Shown here piece by piece: positions 1-7,848 of a stretch of DNA of 20,745 nt. The stretch covers positions 1 through 20,745 of the forward strand of contig CANEHP010000016.1 of assembly GCA_947427325.1 (NCBI GenBank), read 5' to 3'. The DNA is from an uncultured Clostridia bacterium (GTDB lineage: Bacteria; Bacillota; Clostridia; Oscillospirales; Ruminococcaceae). Each line of letters begins with the position of its first letter. Position 1 is the stretch's first letter. The notes under the pieces are model-generated. The model saw only the letters and a list, made by a program, of their open reading frames with translations, did no database searches and was not told the DNA's origin. Both the position numbers and the translations under genes were made by a program.

Positions 1-73
1 GCAAGATGATGGAAAATATGCAAGCAAGCGTGCGGCAAAGGCGTGAGCCGCTAATTGTGTGGTGTTGCCTTAA
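1..73 (+). repeat. MITE-like family 1, copy A (3' part; cut by window start)
   Basis: The last 73 bases of a short non-coding element end in GTGTGGTGTTGCCTTAA. The stretch aligns almost without gaps to 4691-4764, the right part of the complete copy at 4584-4764; both carry GGAAAATATGCA followed by GCAAGCG. The left end lies upstream of the window, probably in the flgB-flgC gap. Nothing in it is coding. The flgC ribosome binding site starts about 25 bases after the element ends. Confidence 0.7.
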
Positions 74-111
74 ATACAGCTAATACGGCCGCTTTTTGAA
101 AGGAGCTTGTT

Positions 112-624
112 ATGTCTTTTTTAAGTAGCTTGAATATTCCCATATCGGGAATGTCCGCTCAGCGCTTGAGAGCTGAAATAATTGAACAGAATGTTGCCAA
201 CGCCACTACCACAAGAACCTCCGACGGTACTCCCTATGTCCGTCAATTAACGGTTTTCAGTGAGGAAAAGGCTTACGATAATCTTGATATTAAGGGATTT
301 ATCAATAGAAAAACCAATACTCTTATGAAAGGCGAGTCCGCCTTTGGCAGCATTTTGGAGCTTACATTAAAGGAGAGAAACGCTTACACGGGCACGGGAG
401 TTGTGGTTTCTTCAATAGAAAAAGATCCTACGCCTCTTACGCCGGTTTATGATCCCTCTCACCCCGATGCGGACGAAAACGGTTATTATTATCTGCCCAA
501 TGTTGATGTGGCGGAGGAGGAGCTGGACTTTGTGGCAGCCACAAACTCCTATAATGCCAATCTGACTATTTATAACAGCATGAAGAAAATGCTGCAAAAG
601 GCGCTCACTATCGGTCAAAGCTGA
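112..624 (+). CDS. flgC: Flagellar basal-body rod protein FlgC
   Basis: FlgC is a proximal rod subunit of the basal body, exported by the flagellar type III apparatus and assembled in the periplasm-equivalent space. The 170-residue product has the rod/hook-family N terminus: a heptad-like start (SLNIPISGMSAQRLR) followed by NVANATTTR, matching the family's N-x-ANA-x-T motif. The C terminus (PNVDVAEEELDFVAATNSYNANLTIYN cut at about residue 155, then KALTIG) is typical of FlgC, with the final helix that packs in the rod. It is slightly longer than the usual 140-150 residues because of an acidic loop (PDADENGYYY) before the C-terminal domain. AAAGGAG at 99-105 precedes the ATG by 6 bases. fliE follows after 82 bases; flgB is presumably just upstream, outside the window. 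Confidence 0.95.
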   Translation: MSFLSSLNIPISGMSAQRLRAEIIEQNVANATTTRTSDGTPYVRQLTVFSEEKAYDNLDIKGFINRKTNTLMKGESAFGSILELTLKERNAYTGTGVVVSSIEKDPTPLTPVYDPSHPDADENGYYYLPNVDVAEEELDFVAATNSYNANLTIYNSMKKMLQKALTIGQS

Positions 625-706
625 TAATGTCCGTAAATTTGCCGATATCTTGCCCATATTGAGATATTCGGTCAGGCTTTAGTTTTTAACGAAAGGAAGT
701 TGCTAA

Positions 707-1027
707 ATGTTTATTGTTCCTATTTCTTCTGCCATTTCGCCTTTGGAATCGGTAAGCAAGGTTTTTGACGGCAGGGAAGAAGGCGTTCGGAAGGAAGACG
801 CCGACGCACCTTCGTTTTTAGATGTTTTTAAGGGTATATACAATAATGCGGTAGACGCCAATAGACAAAAGCAGGATGATATTATAAGTCTTTTGCTTGG
901 CGAAGCGGATAACATCGAGGAGATCCAGGCGAATATCGCCAAGGCTCAGATAGCCACAGATCTGCTTGTTACCGTTAAAAATGCGGCGGTTGACACCTAC
1001 AACGAAATCATAAAGATGAGCATATGA
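707..1027 (+). CDS. fliE: Flagellar hook-basal body complex protein FliE
   Basis: FliE joins the MS ring (FliF) to the rod. The 106-residue product has the usual layout: a poorly conserved N-terminal third and a conserved helical C-terminal half, with SFLDVFKGIYNNAVDANRQ and then IEEIQANIAKAQIATDLLV and YNEIIKM near the end. AAAGGAAGT at 692-700 precedes the ATG at 707. Position between flgC and fliF is the standard one. After its TGA comes a 358-base gap full of inverted repeats, unusual for the normally compact fliE-fliF junction. Confidence 0.93.
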   Translation: MFIVPISSAISPLESVSKVFDGREEGVRKEDADAPSFLDVFKGIYNNAVDANRQKQDDIISLLLGEADNIEEIQANIAKAQIATDLLVTVKNAAVDTYNEIIKMSI

Positions 1028-1385
1028 CATTTTGACTTGCGCAGCTTTGTTTTGACTGCGACAGGATTTAATCGAAAACCCTAAGCTTTCCTCCTTTGGC
1101 GCAGTCTCATCAGGCGGCGGGTTTTCTTATCGATCTTTCGGCGGGGCATAATTTCGTGCCGAAAGACCCGGGGACTTACCCTGACTCGGGGGCTTACCCT
1201 TTGGGTTTTTTCATAAAATCGGGGCGTTGTGCCCTGCCGGATTTTTGAATTTTCGGAAATTGCCTGTTCCGCTTGCTGCGGGCAATTTTTCCTTTTAATT
1301 ACATATTGTTTAATGTATTCGTTTGAAAATGTATTCGTTTGAAGCTGTATAAACGGGTGCATTAGGCTGAAATCGAGGTTACTTA
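1028..1385. other. Expanded fliE-fliF intergenic region with hairpins and a 16-bp direct repeat
   Basis: I find no convincing gene here. Visible structure: GAAAACCC (1074-1081) opposed by GGGTTTTC (1119-1126); a 9-bp perfect stem TCTTTCGGC/GCCGAAAGA (1134-1142 and 1158-1166); two near-identical blocks around CTTACCCT; ACCC-TTT-GGGT followed by a T run (1196-1211), a weak terminator shape; AAATTGCC/GGCAATTT (1257-1264 and 1281-1288) followed by a T/C-rich run; and two exact tandem copies of AATGTATTCGTTTGAA (1312-1343). A Lys/Arg-rich reading frame of 93 codons is open on the minus strand (1081-1362), but it reads through these hairpins and I do not call it a gene. Confidence 0.6.
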
Positions 1386-3062
1386 ATGGATAAGGCGAAA
1401 AATGTTTTTCTTAAGGCGGGGAATTTCATAAAAACCAAAGCATCCTCGCTTAGCAAAAAGGCAATAATCTGTATTCTTGCGGTGACAGCCGCAGTAATAG
1501 CTTCTATCGTGATTTTGTCGGTTATTTGGGGACAAACTCATTACACCGTTCTCTTTACGGGAGTTTCCTCCGAAGAAGCCGCCAAGATCCTTCAATATTC
1601 CACCGAAAGCTTAGGACTCAGCCCTTCCGATATAAAGTTAAACGCCAATAATGATATTATGGTAAATGACAAGAAGGTTGAGGAAGCTCGTGTGGCTCTC
1701 AGCATGGCAAATTACCCCAGCTCGGGCTATAACTATGATATATGGAAAAACGGCGTAACGCTGTTTTCTTCTCAAATGGAGATGCGGGAGCTTCAAAGGC
1801 AGCAGCTTCAAAGCAATCTTGCGGCAACTCTGAGATTTTTCACCAATGTGGACAGCGCCATAGTTAATCTCTACATACCCGAGGACGACAGCGTTGTTAT
1901 CAGTACCGCCCAAAAGGAAAGCACGGCGGGGATCACCCTTAAGCTTAAGGATACCCTTACGGGTGCGCAGATAGACGGTATATACAATCTTGTGGCAAGA
2001 TCCGTTCCCGGACTTAAAAGGACCAACATTACCATTACCGACCAGACAGGCGTGGAGCTTTACCCCGAAATGGGCAGCTCGTCTTCACAGGAGGAAGCGG
2101 AGAAGCTACAGCTGGAATATCAGAAGATGTCCTTCCAGCAGAAGATGAAGGAGCAGCTTGAACGGGATATAAAAACCACCATGGCCAATCTATATGATGA
2201 TATCAATGTTTCCGTGGGTCTGATTTTGAACTTCGACAAGGAAGTGGGAGAGGTTATTGAATATTGGGGTCCCAATACCGATGAAAACGGCAATATGATG
2301 GGCATAATCAGCGACGAAACCTTTAAAAACGCCTTTGGAGGAATCGCCAAGGACGGCGGCGTTATAGGAACGTTTATAAATTCCGACATAAGCCCCGATT
2401 ACCCCACTCTTAGCGTTGAAGAGGGAGATCAGGTTTATTCCGAAACTCAAAGAGTAATTAACTACAAGGTAAACGAAAAAAGAAGGCAGATAGAAAAGAA
2501 CAGCGCAAAGATAGATCATCTTTCGGCTGCGGTTGTGGTAAAGAGCAACAATACCTTTACCACCGAGGAGGAAAATTCCTGGAGGAAGACCATTGCAGAC
2601 GCAATAGGAACGGATATGGAATTTGTATCCATAAAAACATCGCCGTTTATAGAAACCACTCAGCCCTCTATCGGCGGAGATTCCTTCGGAATTACCAGCA
2701 TAAGCGGCGAAAGCATGGCTTTGCTTGCAATAATAATTGTTTTGGGCATTATCCTTATTGTTCTGCTTATTCTTGCCCTTAACGCTCCGGGTTCGAGAAA
2801 GAAACGGCATATGGCTAATGCCAGCAAGGGCGCACCCGCTGTGGCAGGAGCAGGAGCGGGCGCAGACGAGCTTAAATTTGAAGGATCGGAAAGCGAGATG
2901 GTTCAAGTGCCCGAAAGCACGGAATTTGAAATTGCAAGTCTTACCGAGGAAACTGCCGAAACAAGAGAAGAAGCGCTTAAAAGAGAGATTCAGGACTTTT
3001 CAAGGAACAATCCCGAAATTGTGGCGCAGCTTATCAGAACATGGATAAGAGGAGAGGAATAA
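1386..3062 (+). CDS. fliF: Flagellar MS-ring protein FliF
   Basis: FliF forms the membrane-embedded MS ring on which the rod, C ring and export gate are built. The 558-residue product is full length. A first membrane helix spans about residues 26-48, the YscJ/FliF ring-building region follows (including LYIPEDDSVV and the VPGL turn), and a second membrane helix is at about 443-465 (SMALLAIIIVLGIILIVLLI). The roughly 93-residue cytoplasmic tail ends in NNPEIVAQLIRTWI, the conserved FliG-binding peptide. The tail linker is Ala/Gly-rich then acidic. The start is ATG with a modest GAGG at 1375-1378. fliG follows after a 303-base gap holding a dispersed repeat. Confidence 0.97.
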   Translation: MDKAKNVFLKAGNFIKTKASSLSKKAIICILAVTAAVIASIVILSVIWGQTHYTVLFTGVSSEEAAKILQYSTESLGLSPSDIKLNANNDIMVNDKKVEEARVALSMANYPSSGYNYDIWKNGVTLFSSQMEMRELQRQQLQSNLAATLRFFTNVDSAIVNLYIPEDDSVVISTAQKESTAGITLKLKDTLTGAQIDGIYNLVARSVPGLKRTNITITDQTGVELYPEMGSSSSQEEAEKLQLEYQKMSFQQKMKEQLERDIKTTMANLYDDINVSVGLILNFDKEVGEVIEYWGPNTDENGNMMGIISDETFKNAFGGIAKDGGVIGTFINSDISPDYPTLSVEEGDQVYSETQRVINYKVNEKRRQIEKNSAKIDHLSAAVVVKSNNTFTTEEENSWRKTIADAIGTDMEFVSIKTSPFIETTQPSIGGDSFGITSISGESMALLAIIIVLGIILIVLLILALNAPGSRKKRHMANASKGAPAVAGAGAGADELKFEGSESEMVQVPESTEFEIASLTEETAETREEALKREIQDFSRNNPEIVAQLIRTWIRGEE

Positions 3063-3155
3063 ATTTCTCGGCTTGAAATTAATTTTAAGTTAACTTGAAA
3101 ATAATTTGAAAATAACTTGAAATCAGTCCGAAAAAACCTGCTTTGACAGTATCTG

Positions 3156-3277
3156 CATTTGCGTGGGACTTTTGAGCGAATTTTGCTGTCGATAAGGCGA
3201 AGCCTCATGGAAATATTCAATGTGTTTCGGGGATTTTCGGTGCGGTAATCGGCAAAATCTGCCGAAAATCCCTATGC
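3156..3277 (-). repeat. Dispersed intergenic repeat family 2, copy 1 (reverse orientation)
   Basis: The reverse complement of this stretch aligns with 4396-4516 with only single-base gaps. Shared blocks include TTTTCGGCA, ATTTTGCCGAT, CAAAATT and GCTCAAAA. It holds an 11-bp perfect inverted repeat, GGGATTTTCGG (3230-3240) against CCGAAAATCCC (3262-3272), with a nested CGGCA/TGCCG alternative. It lies in the fliF-fliG gap (3063-3365). The rest of that gap is an A+T-rich run with four TTGAAA repeats (about 3070-3122) and the fliG ribosome binding site. No gene is visible. Confidence 0.6.
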
Positions 3278-3365
3278 AATACCCTGCGCAGACAGATTCC
3301 AAATATATTCGGAGTAATAACACGGAAATAAAAAGCGTAATAATAAAGCGAAGGAGTGGTTTACT

Positions 3366-4373
3366 TTGGCAGAAACCGAAATTACCTCCATACAGAGAGC
3401 GGCTATGGTGCTTTCCTCCATCGGAGCTGAAAACGCTTCGGAGGTGTATAAGCATTTTAATGACGATGAGATAGAAAAGCTTACCATTGAAGTGGCGAAA
3501 ATGGACTATTGGCCCTCCGAAGTGGTAAGCGGCGTGCTTAACGATTTTTATGAGCTTTGTCTTACACAGAAGGTTATTTCCGAGGGCGGCGTGGAGTATG
3601 CTCGGGAAATTCTTCAAAAGGCTTTCGGTGAAGAGAGAGCCAACAATTTATTTGAAAGAATCACCAAGCAGCTTAAAAGCAAGGCATTTGCATTTATACG
3701 CAAGGCGGACTATAAAAACCTTTTGGCGGTAGTTCAGAATGAGCATCCTCAGACAATAGCCTTAATTCTCTCCTATTGCCGCAGCGATCAGGCTTCCGCT
3801 ATTCTTTCGGAGCTGCCCAAGGATACCCGCATTGATGTTGTTGAAAGAATCGCAAAGATGGAAAGCGCCAGCCCCGAGTTTACCAAATCCATTGAGGAAA
3901 CCCTTGAGCGCAAGTTTGCGATGCTTGTTACCACGGGAGATATGGAAATCGGCGGTATAAACTACATAGCCGACGTAATGAACAAGGTTGACCGTTCTAC
4001 CGAAAAGTTTATTTTTGACGAGCTGGCTATGAGAGATCCCAAGCTTGCCGAAGAAATCCGTCAGAAGATGTTCGTATTTGACGATATTATCAATCTGGAC
4101 GCCATGTCTATTCAGGCGTTTATCAACGAGGTGGACGCAAAGGATCTGGCTGTGGCTATCAAGGGAAGCACCGCCGAGGTTGCAGAGGTTATTTATGCCA
4201 ATATGTCTACCCGTAAGCGTGAAGCTACTCAAACTGACGTTGAGTATCTGCATAATGTGCGTATGCGTGATGTTGAAGAAGCTCAGCAGCGCATTGTGGC
4301 AGTTATCAGACGATTGGAGGCAGACGGAGTTATCACTATTTCCAAGGACAGCAACGACGAGATTATCGCTTAG
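3366..4373 (+). CDS. fliG: Flagellar motor switch protein FliG
   Basis: FliG couples the C ring to the MS ring and provides the torque-generating surface that faces the MotA stator. The 335-residue product is of normal length. The N-terminal FliF-binding domain begins with ITSIQRAAMVLSSIG. The middle domain carries the EHPQTIALIL motif at residues 126-135, and the hinge/C-terminal domain has MFVF at 235-238 followed by DDI. The C-terminal charged helix region contains MRDVEEAQQRIV. Translation starts at TTG (3366), with AAGGAG at 3351-3356 nine bases ahead and no in-frame ATG close by. The stop codon TAG overlaps the left end of a 162-bp inverted-repeat element. Confidence 0.97.
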   Translation: MAETEITSIQRAAMVLSSIGAENASEVYKHFNDDEIEKLTIEVAKMDYWPSEVVSGVLNDFYELCLTQKVISEGGVEYAREILQKAFGEERANNLFERITKQLKSKAFAFIRKADYKNLLAVVQNEHPQTIALILSYCRSDQASAILSELPKDTRIDVVERIAKMESASPEFTKSIEETLERKFAMLVTTGDMEIGGINYIADVMNKVDRSTEKFIFDELAMRDPKLAEEIRQKMFVFDDIINLDAMSIQAFINEVDAKDLAVAIKGSTAEVAEVIYANMSTRKREATQTDVEYLHNVRMRDVEEAQQRIVAVIRRLEADGVITISKDSNDEIIA

Positions 4374-4533
4374 AACTTGTTCTCATAGAAATCGGCATGC
4401 ATCTTTTCGGCAAATTTTGCCGATGACTGCGTCAAAATTCCTTGAAATACACGAGTATTCCTGCGGAATTTTTCCTTGTCCTCCACAAAATTTGCTCAAA
4501 AATCTGCGCACCATTCCTATGAGAACAAGTTCT
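4372..4533 (+). repeat. Dispersed intergenic repeat family 2, copy 2, with 17-bp perfect terminal inverted repeats
   Basis: The element is bounded by AGAACTTGTTCTCATAG (4372-4388) and its exact reverse complement (4517-4533). Inside is a strong hairpin, TCGGCAAA-T-TTTGCCGA, near 4408-4424. The interior aligns with the reverse complement of 3156-3277. The first two bases of the left repeat are the last two of the fliG stop codon TAG. No transposase is encoded. The terminal sequence resembles the 13-bp tandem units at 6041-6092. Confidence 0.7.
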
Positions 4534-4583
4534 TAATGAACGCTGCGTAAGTCGAAAAAGAATTTTAAAAATGAAAATTCGCT

Positions 4584-4764
4584 TTAAGGCAACACCGCAC
4601 AACTATTGTGGTGCGATTGGGCAGTCGGATTTTTCATCGGATCGTATAAATCCGACGTAGGCAGGCTGTCGCCTTTCAAGGAGGATTTGTGCAGGCTGAC
4701 GGAAAATATGCAGGCAAGCGCGGGGCAAAGCCCGAAGGGCGGTGGTTATGCGGTGCTGCCTTAA
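4584..4764 (+). mobile_element. MITE-like family 1, copy B (complete, 181 bp)
   Basis: This is the only complete copy in the window. The ends are TTAAGGCAACACCGCACAA on the left and the reverse complement of TTAAGGCAGCACCGCATAA on the right, two mismatches in 19. TTAA at each end could be a duplicated target or part of the terminal repeat. The interior has a 9-bp inverted repeat, GTCGGATTT (4624-4632) against AAATCCGAC (4648-4656), and no reading frame of note. With the neighbouring family 2 element it fills most of the 606-base fliG-fliH gap (4374-4979). Short size, inverted ends, multiple copies and no protein fit a miniature inverted-repeat element; mobility is inferred. Confidence 0.65.
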
Positions 4765-4869
4765 TTTTTATGATTTTTGTGATACTTGCAGCAGTTGGAT
4801 TATTCGTGCAAAGGTTTTGATGTGTTTAAAAATCAATCGGTCAAAAAAAGCGGTATTTTTTTCCTATAT

Positions 4870-4911
4870 CTTATATAATCTTATATAATTTCTTATATAA
4901 TCTTATATAAT
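4870..4911. repeat. Four copies of CTTATATAAT
   Basis: The decamer CTTATATAAT occurs at 4870-4879, 4880-4889, 4892-4901 and 4902-4911. Each unit contains the palindrome TTATATAA and a TATAAT hexamer. It sits 69 bases before the chosen fliH start. It may act as an easily melted or promoter-like region, but I see no -35 hexamer at the right distance for any of the TATAAT copies. Confidence 0.7.
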
Positions 4912-4979
4912 TAAAGTACAGTGATAATTTTGACAGGCTTAAAATGCCTGTAAAGTGTTTGGAAAAGGTGAAAACTGTT

Positions 4980-5975
4980 ATGTTTGAAGTGATAAAAGGC
5001 AGCAGCCCCGCTAATACAATAATTATCGAAGGCGATGTAAAAATAGCTACCTCCTCTCCCAAAAAGGCGGAAGAAGAAAGCTCTGTCGAGGAAGCGGCAA
5101 CCGAAAATAAAGAGGAAGAAAAAAACGGCGGTCTTATAACCATGACTCAGGAGGAGTTAGACAGCCTGCGTGCGCAGTACCGTATGGACGGAGAGCAGTA
5201 TGCCGAAGAAATGCGTCTTAAAACGGGAATGGAACTGGCACGGGCAAAGGCTGAGGCTGATAAAATAATTGGGGATGCGGAAAATAAGGCTCAGGAGATT
5301 CTTGCCATGACGGAGGAAAGGGTTAAGGCTGCGGAGGAGAACGGCAGAAAGCAGGGCTATGACAGCGCTTATAAGGACGGCTACGGAAAGGGTACGGAGG
5401 ACGGATATACACAGGGCTTAAACCAATGCCGCACTGCCCTCAGAGACTTGCAGAATTTGTGTAAAAATATAGATAAGGAAAAAAATGAGCTTATGGCGGA
5501 AAACCGCCGTGCAATATTCGATTTATCAATGGGGATAGCCCAAAAGATAACCATGACGGTTTTGGGTCAAAAGGATAAAAGCGTTCTTCAGCGAATGATT
5601 ACCAATGCCGCAAAGGAATTTCGCAAGGCAAAGCGGGTCAAGGTAACCGTTTCAAAATTGGATTTAAGCGATGATGTTGAAACCGATTTAAATGTTTTTG
5701 AAAAGTGTTTTTCTCCTACTACAGAGGTAGAGTTTGAGGTGCTGGAGGACGGCGAAAAGGGAACGCTTCAAATTGAAACCGATACCGAAATTCTTGATGC
5801 GGGCGTTTCCACTCAGTTAAAGATGATAGAAGAGTTAGGCAGCGGGAAATATCGTGATAAGGAGTCTTCAAAATCCGCTGAGGACAGCGAGACTAAGCAG
5901 GAAGGGAAAAGCGAAGGAAAAAAAGAGACAAATAACGATAAGTCGTTCATCGGGGAAGACGAGGACGCTGAATAA
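4980..5975 (+). CDS. fliH: Flagellar assembly protein FliH (export ATPase regulator)
   Basis: FliH binds FliI and docks the export ATPase at the C ring. With start 4980 the product has 331 residues. The N-terminal region (about 25-50) is Glu/Lys-rich, a long coiled coil spans about 55-120, and the diagnostic FliH GxxxG run lies at 122-146 (GRKQG, then GYGKGTEDGYTQG). A globular C-terminal domain (about 160-285) carries the VxVSxLD-like strand typical of FliH/YscL. The last 45 residues are a highly charged tail. I chose ATG 4980 because AAGGTG (4965-4970) precedes it. An in-frame ATG at 4944 would add 12 residues but has no ribosome binding site and sits in a small CAGGC/GCCTG hairpin. Confidence 0.93.
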   Translation: MFEVIKGSSPANTIIIEGDVKIATSSPKKAEEESSVEEAATENKEEEKNGGLITMTQEELDSLRAQYRMDGEQYAEEMRLKTGMELARAKAEADKIIGDAENKAQEILAMTEERVKAAEENGRKQGYDSAYKDGYGKGTEDGYTQGLNQCRTALRDLQNLCKNIDKEKNELMAENRRAIFDLSMGIAQKITMTVLGQKDKSVLQRMITNAAKEFRKAKRVKVTVSKLDLSDDVETDLNVFEKCFSPTTEVEFEVLEDGEKGTLQIETDTEILDAGVSTQLKMIEELGSGKYRDKESSKSAEDSETKQEGKSEGKKETNNDKSFIGEDEDAE

Positions 5976-6040
5976 ACAGGGACATCAAGGCAACGCCGTT
6001 TTCGGTTTTGTCTTTTTGTTTCTTTTGAAGAAAGTGCCGG

Positions 6041-6092
6041 AGCTTGTTTTCATAGCTTGTTCTCACAGCTTGCTTTCATAGCTTGTTCTCGC
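6041..6092 (+). repeat. 13-bp tandem repeat, four units
   Basis: Four consecutive 13-bp units read AGCTTGTTTTCAT, AGCTTGTTCTCAC, AGCTTGCTTTCAT and AGCTTGTTCTCGC, followed by AG. CTTGTTTTCATAG, spanning the first junction, differs by one base from CTTGTTCTCATAG in the terminal repeat of the element at 4372-4533, so the two may be related. A looser pair of the same motif (GGCTTGTTTAC, GGCTTGTTCAC) is found near 15934-15954. Confidence 0.75.
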
Positions 6093-6172
6093 AGAATGAG
6101 CGCAGGGGAGTTTCGGGCATAGTTTTCGGAGAAAATGTAAATTTTCAAATCTGACGGCAAAGCCCACATCTC

Positions 6173-6200
6173 AACTGTCAACTATTAACTGTCAACTGTC
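6173..6200 (+). repeat. 7-bp tandem repeat AACTGTC, four units
   Basis: Units AACTGTC, AACTATT, AACTGTC and AACTGTC run head to tail upstream of fliI. It is a simple low-complexity repeat and no function is apparent. Confidence 0.75.
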
Positions 6201-6305
6201 AGCTTAAAAAAGGACTTCATCGATCCGGCGGCTTTAAAAGGGATCGGTATTAAGCATAAATACCCGAAAAGGATATGACAAAAAGCATTAAAATGAGGAA
6301 ATAAA

Positions 6306-7613
6306 ATGGATTTAAAAGGATTTGCAGAGGAACTGAAGAATTACGAGCCTCGCAGGACTATGGGCAAGATAGAAAAAATCATCGGTATGACAGTGGAAGC
6401 AAGCGGTCCGCAGTGCAACATCGGCGATGTTTGCCGTGTTTACAAAAAGGGCTGTCCCGACGACTATTTGCTGGCGGAGGCTGTGGGATTTCAGGAGGAT
6501 AAGGTTCTCTTAATGCCCTATACCGATATTGAGGGCGTGGGTCCCGGCAGTATTGTGGAGAATACGGGCAAAAAGCTTATGGTGCGCACGGGCAATGCCT
6601 TAATCGGAAGAATTGTGGACGCTGTGGGAAATCCGCTTGACGATGGAGGCGAGATACACTACACGGGGGAAATGTCTATATCGGGAATACCCGTCAATCC
6701 ATTAAACCGCCCTAAGATAGCAGAACCGCTGGAGCTTGGCGTTAAAGCCATCGACGGTATATGTACCCTTGGAAAGGGACAGAGAATAGGTATTTTTGCA
6801 GGCTCGGGCGTAGGAAAAAGCACCCTTATGGGTATGATTGCCAAAAAGGTTAAGGCGGATCTTAATGTTATTGCGTTAGTGGGAGAGCGTGGAAGAGAGG
6901 TTCGTGAGTTTATAGAAAACGATTTGGGCGAAGAGGGTATGAAGCGATCGGTAGTAGTGGTGGCAACCGGCGATCAGCCCGCCATGATGAGAAGCAAATG
7001 CCCTATGACCGCCACGGCTATTGCGGAATATTTTATGCAGCAGGGCAAGGATGTGCTGCTTATGATGGACAACCTTACCCGTTTCGCCATGGCAAGGCGG
7101 GACGTTGGACTTTCTATCGGCGAACCGCCTATAATGCGGGGCTACACAAGCTCCATTTACAGTGATTTGCCCAAGCTGCTGGAGAGAGCGGGCTGTTTTG
7201 AGGGCGGCAGCATTACGGGAATTTATGCGGTTTTGGTTGAAGGGGACGATACCAACGAGCCTATTTCCGATACGGTAAGAGGTATTATTGACGGACATAT
7301 TGTGCTGTCAAGAAAGATAGCGGCGCAAAACCATTACCCTGCCATTGACATTCTGCCCAGTATAAGCCGCTTGATGAGCATTATATGCGATAAGGAGCAT
7401 AAGGACGCAGCAGGAAAGCTCAGAAATCTGCTGGCACTGTATACATCCAACGAGGATCTGATAAACATAGGCGCTTACAAGCACGGCACTAATCCCAAGC
7501 TTGACGAGGCCATTGCCAAGATTGACAAAATAAACGGATTTTTGATGCAGGGCGTTGACGAATCCTACTCTCTTGACGAAACTATTGCGCTTTTGAAGGA
7601 AGCCGTGCAGTAG
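6306..7613 (+). CDS. fliI: Flagellar export ATPase FliI
   Basis: FliI is the hexameric F1-beta-like ATPase that powers or primes export of rod, hook and filament subunits. The 435-residue product is full length. The N-terminal beta-barrel domain runs to about residue 95. The Walker A loop AGSGVGKST is at 165-173, GERGREVREF (containing the catalytic-glutamate region) at about 193-202, and Walker B LLMMD at 251-255, followed by the signature NLTRFAMARRDVGLSIGEPP. The C-terminal helical domain contains the DILPSISRL block. All catalytic motifs are intact. ATG is preceded by GAGGA near 6295-6299. In most flagellar clusters fliJ follows immediately; here 412 bases of repeats and a SUFU gene intervene. 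Confidence 0.98.
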   Translation: MDLKGFAEELKNYEPRRTMGKIEKIIGMTVEASGPQCNIGDVCRVYKKGCPDDYLLAEAVGFQEDKVLLMPYTDIEGVGPGSIVENTGKKLMVRTGNALIGRIVDAVGNPLDDGGEIHYTGEMSISGIPVNPLNRPKIAEPLELGVKAIDGICTLGKGQRIGIFAGSGVGKSTLMGMIAKKVKADLNVIALVGERGREVREFIENDLGEEGMKRSVVVVATGDQPAMMRSKCPMTATAIAEYFMQQGKDVLLMMDNLTRFAMARRDVGLSIGEPPIMRGYTSSIYSDLPKLLERAGCFEGGSITGIYAVLVEGDDTNEPISDTVRGIIDGHIVLSRKIAAQNHYPAIDILPSISRLMSIICDKEHKDAAGKLRNLLALYTSNEDLINIGAYKHGTNPKLDEAIAKIDKINGFLMQGVDESYSLDETIALLKEAVQ

Positions 7614-7650
7614 CAGGTGAAAAATCGCACAGCTTTTCCGACAGAGGGTA

Positions 7651-7740
7651 GATTTCGGCACAACTGTCCTGACAGCAGGCGCATTTCGGCACAACTGCCT
7701 TGACAGCGAGTGCATTTCGGCACAACTGCCTTGACAGCAC
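7651..7740 (+). repeat. 30-31-bp tandem repeat, three units
   Basis: Three head-to-tail units share ATTTCGGCACAACTG, then CCTTGACAGC or CCTGACAGC (7651-7680, 7681-7711, 7712-7740). A looser half-unit (CCGACAGAGGGTAG) precedes the first. There are no spacers between the units, so this is not a CRISPR array. The array begins 38 bases after the fliI stop. Confidence 0.8.
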
Positions 7741-7848
7741 GAATTTCAAAAAGCGTCGGAATTTTCAAGGAAAATTCCGACCGGTTCGCAAAATAAAAAG
7801 GAGCGGAGCAAGGCGGAGCGGATTTTTATTTTGCGAATTTTGAAATTC
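7741..7848. repeat. Nested perfect palindromes after fliI
   Basis: Three inverted repeats nest here. GTCGGAATTTTC (7755-7766) and GAAAATTCCGAC (7770-7781) form a perfect 12-bp stem with a 3-base loop. TTCGCAAAATAAAAA (7785-7799) and its exact complement (7823-7837) form a 15-bp stem. GAATTTCAAAA (7741-7751) pairs with TTTTGAAATTC just after 7837. On the right the second and third arms are contiguous, so the 33-base hairpin unit at 7752-7784 looks inserted into an older, longer palindrome. It could stop or slow transcription after fliI. Confidence 0.75.

Larger units (their letters stand above)
5976..6305. other. fliH-fliI gap with a possible family 1 remnant and two short tandem arrays
   Basis: No gene is visible in these 330 bases. 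TCAAGGCAACGCCG at 5985-5998 looks like a degenerate left end of the family 1 element. It is followed by a T-rich run, the 13-bp tandem array at 6041-6092 and the 7-bp array at 6173-6200. A weak GAGGA before the fliI ATG closes the gap. Confidence 0.5.

Noticed and set aside
1081..1362. Minus-strand 93-codon Lys/Arg-rich frame
   Set aside because: It runs through several perfect hairpins and direct repeats, has no visible ribosome binding site and no recognisable domain.
2190..2906. Minus-strand 238-codon frame
   Set aside because: It is antisense to fliF, which is unambiguous.
4944..4979. Upstream ATG for fliH
   Set aside because: No ribosome binding site precedes it and it lies in a small hairpin; ATG 4980 has AAGGTG at good spacing.
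7651..7740. Possible CRISPR array
   Set aside because: The 30-31-bp units are directly adjacent with no unique spacers, there are only three, and no cas gene is nearby.
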